NCBI GenBank assembly: GCA_044370935.1
Contig: JBILUQ010000073.1
Span: 1-15,221, forward strand
DNA from: Chth-196 sp044370935
Lineage (GTDB): Bacteria > Verrucomicrobiota > Verrucomicrobiia > Chthoniobacterales > Chthoniobacteraceae
DNA length: 15,221 nt
Reading direction: 5' to 3'
This document shows, piece after piece, positions 12,938 through 15,221 of this stretch (its first letter is position 1; the number at the start of each line of letters is the position of its first letter). A program made the position numbers and the translations under genes. A model generated the notes under the pieces. The model saw nothing but the letters and a program-made list of their open reading frames with translations. It searched no databases and was not told the DNA's origin.

Positions 12938-13301
12938 GCTTTATGACCGGAATTTACAATTCGTTCCAATTCATGTTTTGCGTGCAATCGTTCGTTTTTT
13001 AGAAACGTGCACTGCGTGGCTTTCTCAACTATCGCCACCATCGCTATTTTCGCGCCACCGCTCGGGAAGGCTGCTTCATCAAGCCGCGATTTTCGAGCGC
13101 CACATAAGCCTGCACTGCCGTCGTGACGCTGACACCGAGCTGCAAGCTCGCCCGCCGCAAGGAGGGGACCCGCTCACCAGCTCGCAACACGCCGGAGCGA
13201 ATCAACGCCTCGATCTTGCCTGCCACCTGCACATAGAGCGCTTGTGCGCCGCGCCGATGCTTCCCCGTGACATTCCAAAATAATAGGATTTCGCCTTTCA
13301 C
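12934..13301 (-). pseudogene. GntR-family regulator with a one-base frameshift
   Basis: From a GTG at 13299-13301 the frame gives a GntR-type winged helix: LYVQVAGKIEALIRSGVLR, GERVPSLRRASLQLGVSV, then AYVALENRGL, and ends after 85 codons in unlikely text (MKQPSRAVARK). Shifting frame near 13076-13079 gives EAAFPSGGAKIAM in place of the family's wing (E-A-R-P-Q-S-G). It stays open through KNERLHAKHELERIVNSG to a TGA at 12934-12936 that overlaps the next gene's ATG. The total length is 368 bases, one short of a multiple of three, so a restored protein would be about 122 residues, the size of short YtrA-like GntR regulators that head transporter operons. It is first in the order regulator, membrane protein, sbtA, sbtB, carbonic anhydrase, and is likely their repressor or activator. 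Confidence 0.75.
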
Positions 13302-13732
13302 CGCAGAAAACTACTTGTCCCGCTCGACTCTCTCTCCTCTGGATCAAAAAGACTCGACGAGGACCAACAGCCGCTGGGAAAGAGGCAGTGGAACTCCTGC
13401 AGGCTTTGCAGTTCTAAAGAGCGCAGTGCAAGGACGTTTCCCTCTGCACTTTGCTCTGAGACCCAATGCGCAGCCCTGCTATCATGCCCGCGTCGCCTGA
13501 GCGACCATGCACTTTTAAGCGCCTCAATCGCTGACAGTTTTGCGTCCGTTTAAGCGATCATTTTTAGGGGTGCATGTTTAGGGGGAAAGTGTCTGTCCCC
13601 CGGCGTCTCCTCCGGCAGACATTTTCTTTTGGGGCCATCCGCTCCGTCGCCCCTTCACGGATTTAGACAAATATTTCAGCGTGCGCTGGAAATCAATGTT
13701 CTACCGACTCCTTTTTTTCGAAGACAACGTCT
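13302..13732. other. Intergenic region with REP-like element
   Basis: This 431-base region lies between the carbon-uptake operon and the oxidoreductase and has no supportable gene. It should hold the operon's promoter near its left end. A REP-like element lies at 13585-13610. A 6-base hairpin, gaagac-aac-gtcttc (about 13720-13734), overlaps the oxidoreductase stop codon; on that gene's strand it is followed by A's, not T's, so it is not a standard terminator. Confidence 0.45.
13585..13610 (+). repeat. REP-like element
   Basis: The bases gaaagtgtctgtcccccgg followed by cgtctcc match the element at 4334-4356 (other strand) over about 18 bases with one extra c, and the head of the 16-bp array at 8897 over the aaagtgyctgtcccccggcg core. 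It is followed by cctccggcagac, which can pair with the core (gtctgtccccc...gg) to form an imperfect hairpin. Confidence 0.6.
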
Positions 13733-15049
13733 TCAGAATGCGACCGTCTTACCCGCCACCGCGATCGGGTACAACCCGTCTGCGCCCGGTTGAATCGGGG
13801 CGCGATCCGAAAGACTCTTAATTTCGGGAGCGAGCGTGAGCTCGGATTGCATCGCTGTATCCCACTCCACAATTTTGCCAGAGTACGCAGCCATGCGGCC
13901 CATGATAGCCGTCATGGTACTTTTGGCGCCGTAATCCGTCTCGTCGTACGGCAGGTCCTCGCGGATCGCTTTGAAGAAGTCGTCATGCTCGAGTTGGTAC
14001 GGGTTCTCACCCCGTGGCACCTTCATTTCCCATGGGTTCCGGCCCTGAATGGAGTAAACTTCACGTCCATCAAGAAAATCTGCGCGCCCGAGACTGCCCA
14101 CGGCGTGATTGGTGACGCTGGCCCAACATCCGGGGCGCCGGTCGCATTCACCGAAAAGACGAGCGCCGCTCGGGTACTCCCATTCCACAGCGAAATGGTC
14201 AAACAAATCGCCGTAGTCCGGACTGCGCTCGCTCAGCGCACCCATGCCATGGGCGCGCACCGGATACGCACCGTGAATCCAATTTGAGATGTCTATACCG
14301 TGCACAAGATTGTCCACGATGAAGTCCGCTGAGAGCCACGAAAAGTAGTACCAGTTGCGGCACTGGTACTCGAGTTCCCCGAGCTCCGGCCGGCGAACCA
14401 GACCTGTGCGCAGCGGAGTGTTCGCGAAGGCCCGCGTATAGACCACCTCGCCAATCTGCCCATCATGGATGCGTTTGATCATCTCCTGAAAACCGCGTTT
14501 ATGCCGGCGCTGAAAACCCACGGCCACTTTCAGACGCTTGCGCCTTGCCTCCTCGGCAGCCTTCAAAACCCGCCTCACTCCGGGTGCGTCGACTGCCACC
14601 GGTTTTTCAAGAAATGCATGCTTGCCCAGACGCACGGCCTCCTCGAAATGAGCCGGACGGAATGCACACGGCGTTGCGAGGATCACCACATCTGCCAACC
14701 CGATCGCCTGCTTGTATCCCTCAAACCCGAAGAATCGGCGCGCGGCGGGAACATCGACTTGATCCCCATGTTTGACCTGCAACCCGCCAAGCGCCGGCGC
14801 AAGGCGGTCTTCGAACAGGTCGGCCGCGGCAACCAGCTTTAGGTTGGCATCCGCAGTCAACGCCTGGCTTGCAGCGCCCGCACCGCGCCCGCCGCATCCG
14901 ACCAAGGCGAGCTTCAAAGGTTCAACAAGACTCTTGCCGCTTGTGATGCCCGGGAACACATCGACGGCAGCAGCCGCCGCAATCGCGAGGCTCGAGCGGG
15001 TCAGGAAATCACGGCGTTGAAGTGCGGAGCATTGGGGGGAGGAATTCAT
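13733..15049 (-). CDS. Tat-exported Gfo/Idh/MocA-family oxidoreductase
   Basis: The 438-residue protein starts with a twin-arginine signal (RRDFLTRSS at 12-20, then an alanine-rich hydrophobic run), so it is exported folded, presumably with bound NAD(P). The Rossmann motif is LVGCGGRGAGA (49-59), with Asp77 at the end of the next strand for the cofactor ribose. The family's EKP motif is at 148-150 (FLEKPVAVD), and the His/Asp active-site candidates lie in NLVHGIDISNW (His250, Asp253). Such Tat-linked members are numerous in Verrucomicrobiota and Planctomycetota and act on sugars or inositols, or as glycosidases that use bound NAD. The exact substrate cannot be told. The ATG at 15049 is preceded by a C-rich leader without a Shine-Dalgarno sequence. 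It is the last gene in the window and appears monocistronic. Confidence 0.92.
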   Translation of the reverse strand: MNSSPQCSALQRRDFLTRSSLAIAAAAAVDVFPGITSGKSLVEPLKLALVGCGGRGAGAASQALTADANLKLVAAADLFEDRLAPALGGLQVKHGDQVDVPAARRFFGFEGYKQAIGLADVVILATPCAFRPAHFEEAVRLGKHAFLEKPVAVDAPGVRRVLKAAEEARRKRLKVAVGFQRRHKRGFQEMIKRIHDGQIGEVVYTRAFANTPLRTGLVRRPELGELEYQCRNWYYFSWLSADFIVDNLVHGIDISNWIHGAYPVRAHGMGALSERSPDYGDLFDHFAVEWEYPSGARLFGECDRRPGCWASVTNHAVGSLGRADFLDGREVYSIQGRNPWEMKVPRGENPYQLEHDDFFKAIREDLPYDETDYGAKSTMTAIMGRMAAYSGKIVEWDTAMQSELTLAPEIKSLSDRAPIQPGADGLYPIAVAGKTVAF

Positions 15050-15221
15050 GTTGTTAGGGGGGTTAGTGTCAGCAGCACAAAAAGCGAACCGGAAATGGCA
15101 CCCTTTTGCGAGGAAGGTTTTGGTTAAACATCATTGCGGCATAAGAGGTGAATTCATCTCTCGCACGACCCAATATGGTTCTGTTTTATTTGTGATTCTC
15201 TAAACATTCAGGAAATTCGAC
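15050..15221 (-). promoter_or_regulatory. Leader of the oxidoreductase gene
   Basis: This 172-base stretch has no gene and becomes AT-rich at its right end. It must carry the oxidoreductase promoter. A six-C run lies about 10 bases before the ATG on the minus strand, where a ribosome site would be expected; no definite promoter boxes were found. Confidence 0.3.

Overview
The window looks like a chromosomal segment of a Verrucomicrobiota-type bacterium, with a related Planctomycetota-like lineage as the alternative. This rests on gene content: a Cys-type sulfatase with a Sec signal, a Gfo/Idh/MocA oxidoreductase with a Tat signal, a secreted DUF1080-like protein and a secreted LamG-like protein. 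Most starts also lack a good Shine-Dalgarno sequence. This is inference from families; there is no rRNA or marker gene here. I see no tRNA, rRNA, CRISPR array or transposase gene.

Layout. 1-4.2 kb is a glycan-degradation zone: the start of a secreted protein leaving the window (minus), a heavily decayed remnant, a secreted LamG-like protein (minus), a decayed partial copy of that same LamG-like gene, and an iduronate-2-sulfatase-like sulfatase (plus) with its own terminator. 4.3-4.5 kb holds REP-like repeats. 4.57-8.46 kb is a compact minus-strand signalling cluster, read in the order small uncharacterised protein, double-domain KaiC-like ATPase, PAS histidine kinase, single-domain response regulator. 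It is lower in GC than its neighbours in the rows I counted. 8.46-9.1 kb is a non-coding divergent region with a 16-bp tandem array. 9.1-10.7 kb holds a secreted DUF1080-like protein and a spermidine-synthase-like methyltransferase (plus).

10.7-13.3 kb is the most informative part. It is a minus-strand inorganic-carbon operon in the order GntR-type regulator, small membrane protein, SbtA bicarbonate transporter, SbtB PII-like protein, beta-carbonic anhydrase. SbtA and SbtB are intact. The regulator carries a one-base frameshift, the membrane protein an in-frame stop, and the carbonic anhydrase a frameshifted start and a missing C-terminal half. 13.7-15.05 kb is the Tat-exported oxidoreductase (minus).

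Two themes recur. A REP-like core (AAAGTGyCTGTCCCC) is scattered through the window in both orientations, once inside the kaiC-like coding sequence and once at the head of the 16-bp array. Many genes are broken next to intact ones, which means either real gene decay or base errors in the assembly; a read-level check would separate these.
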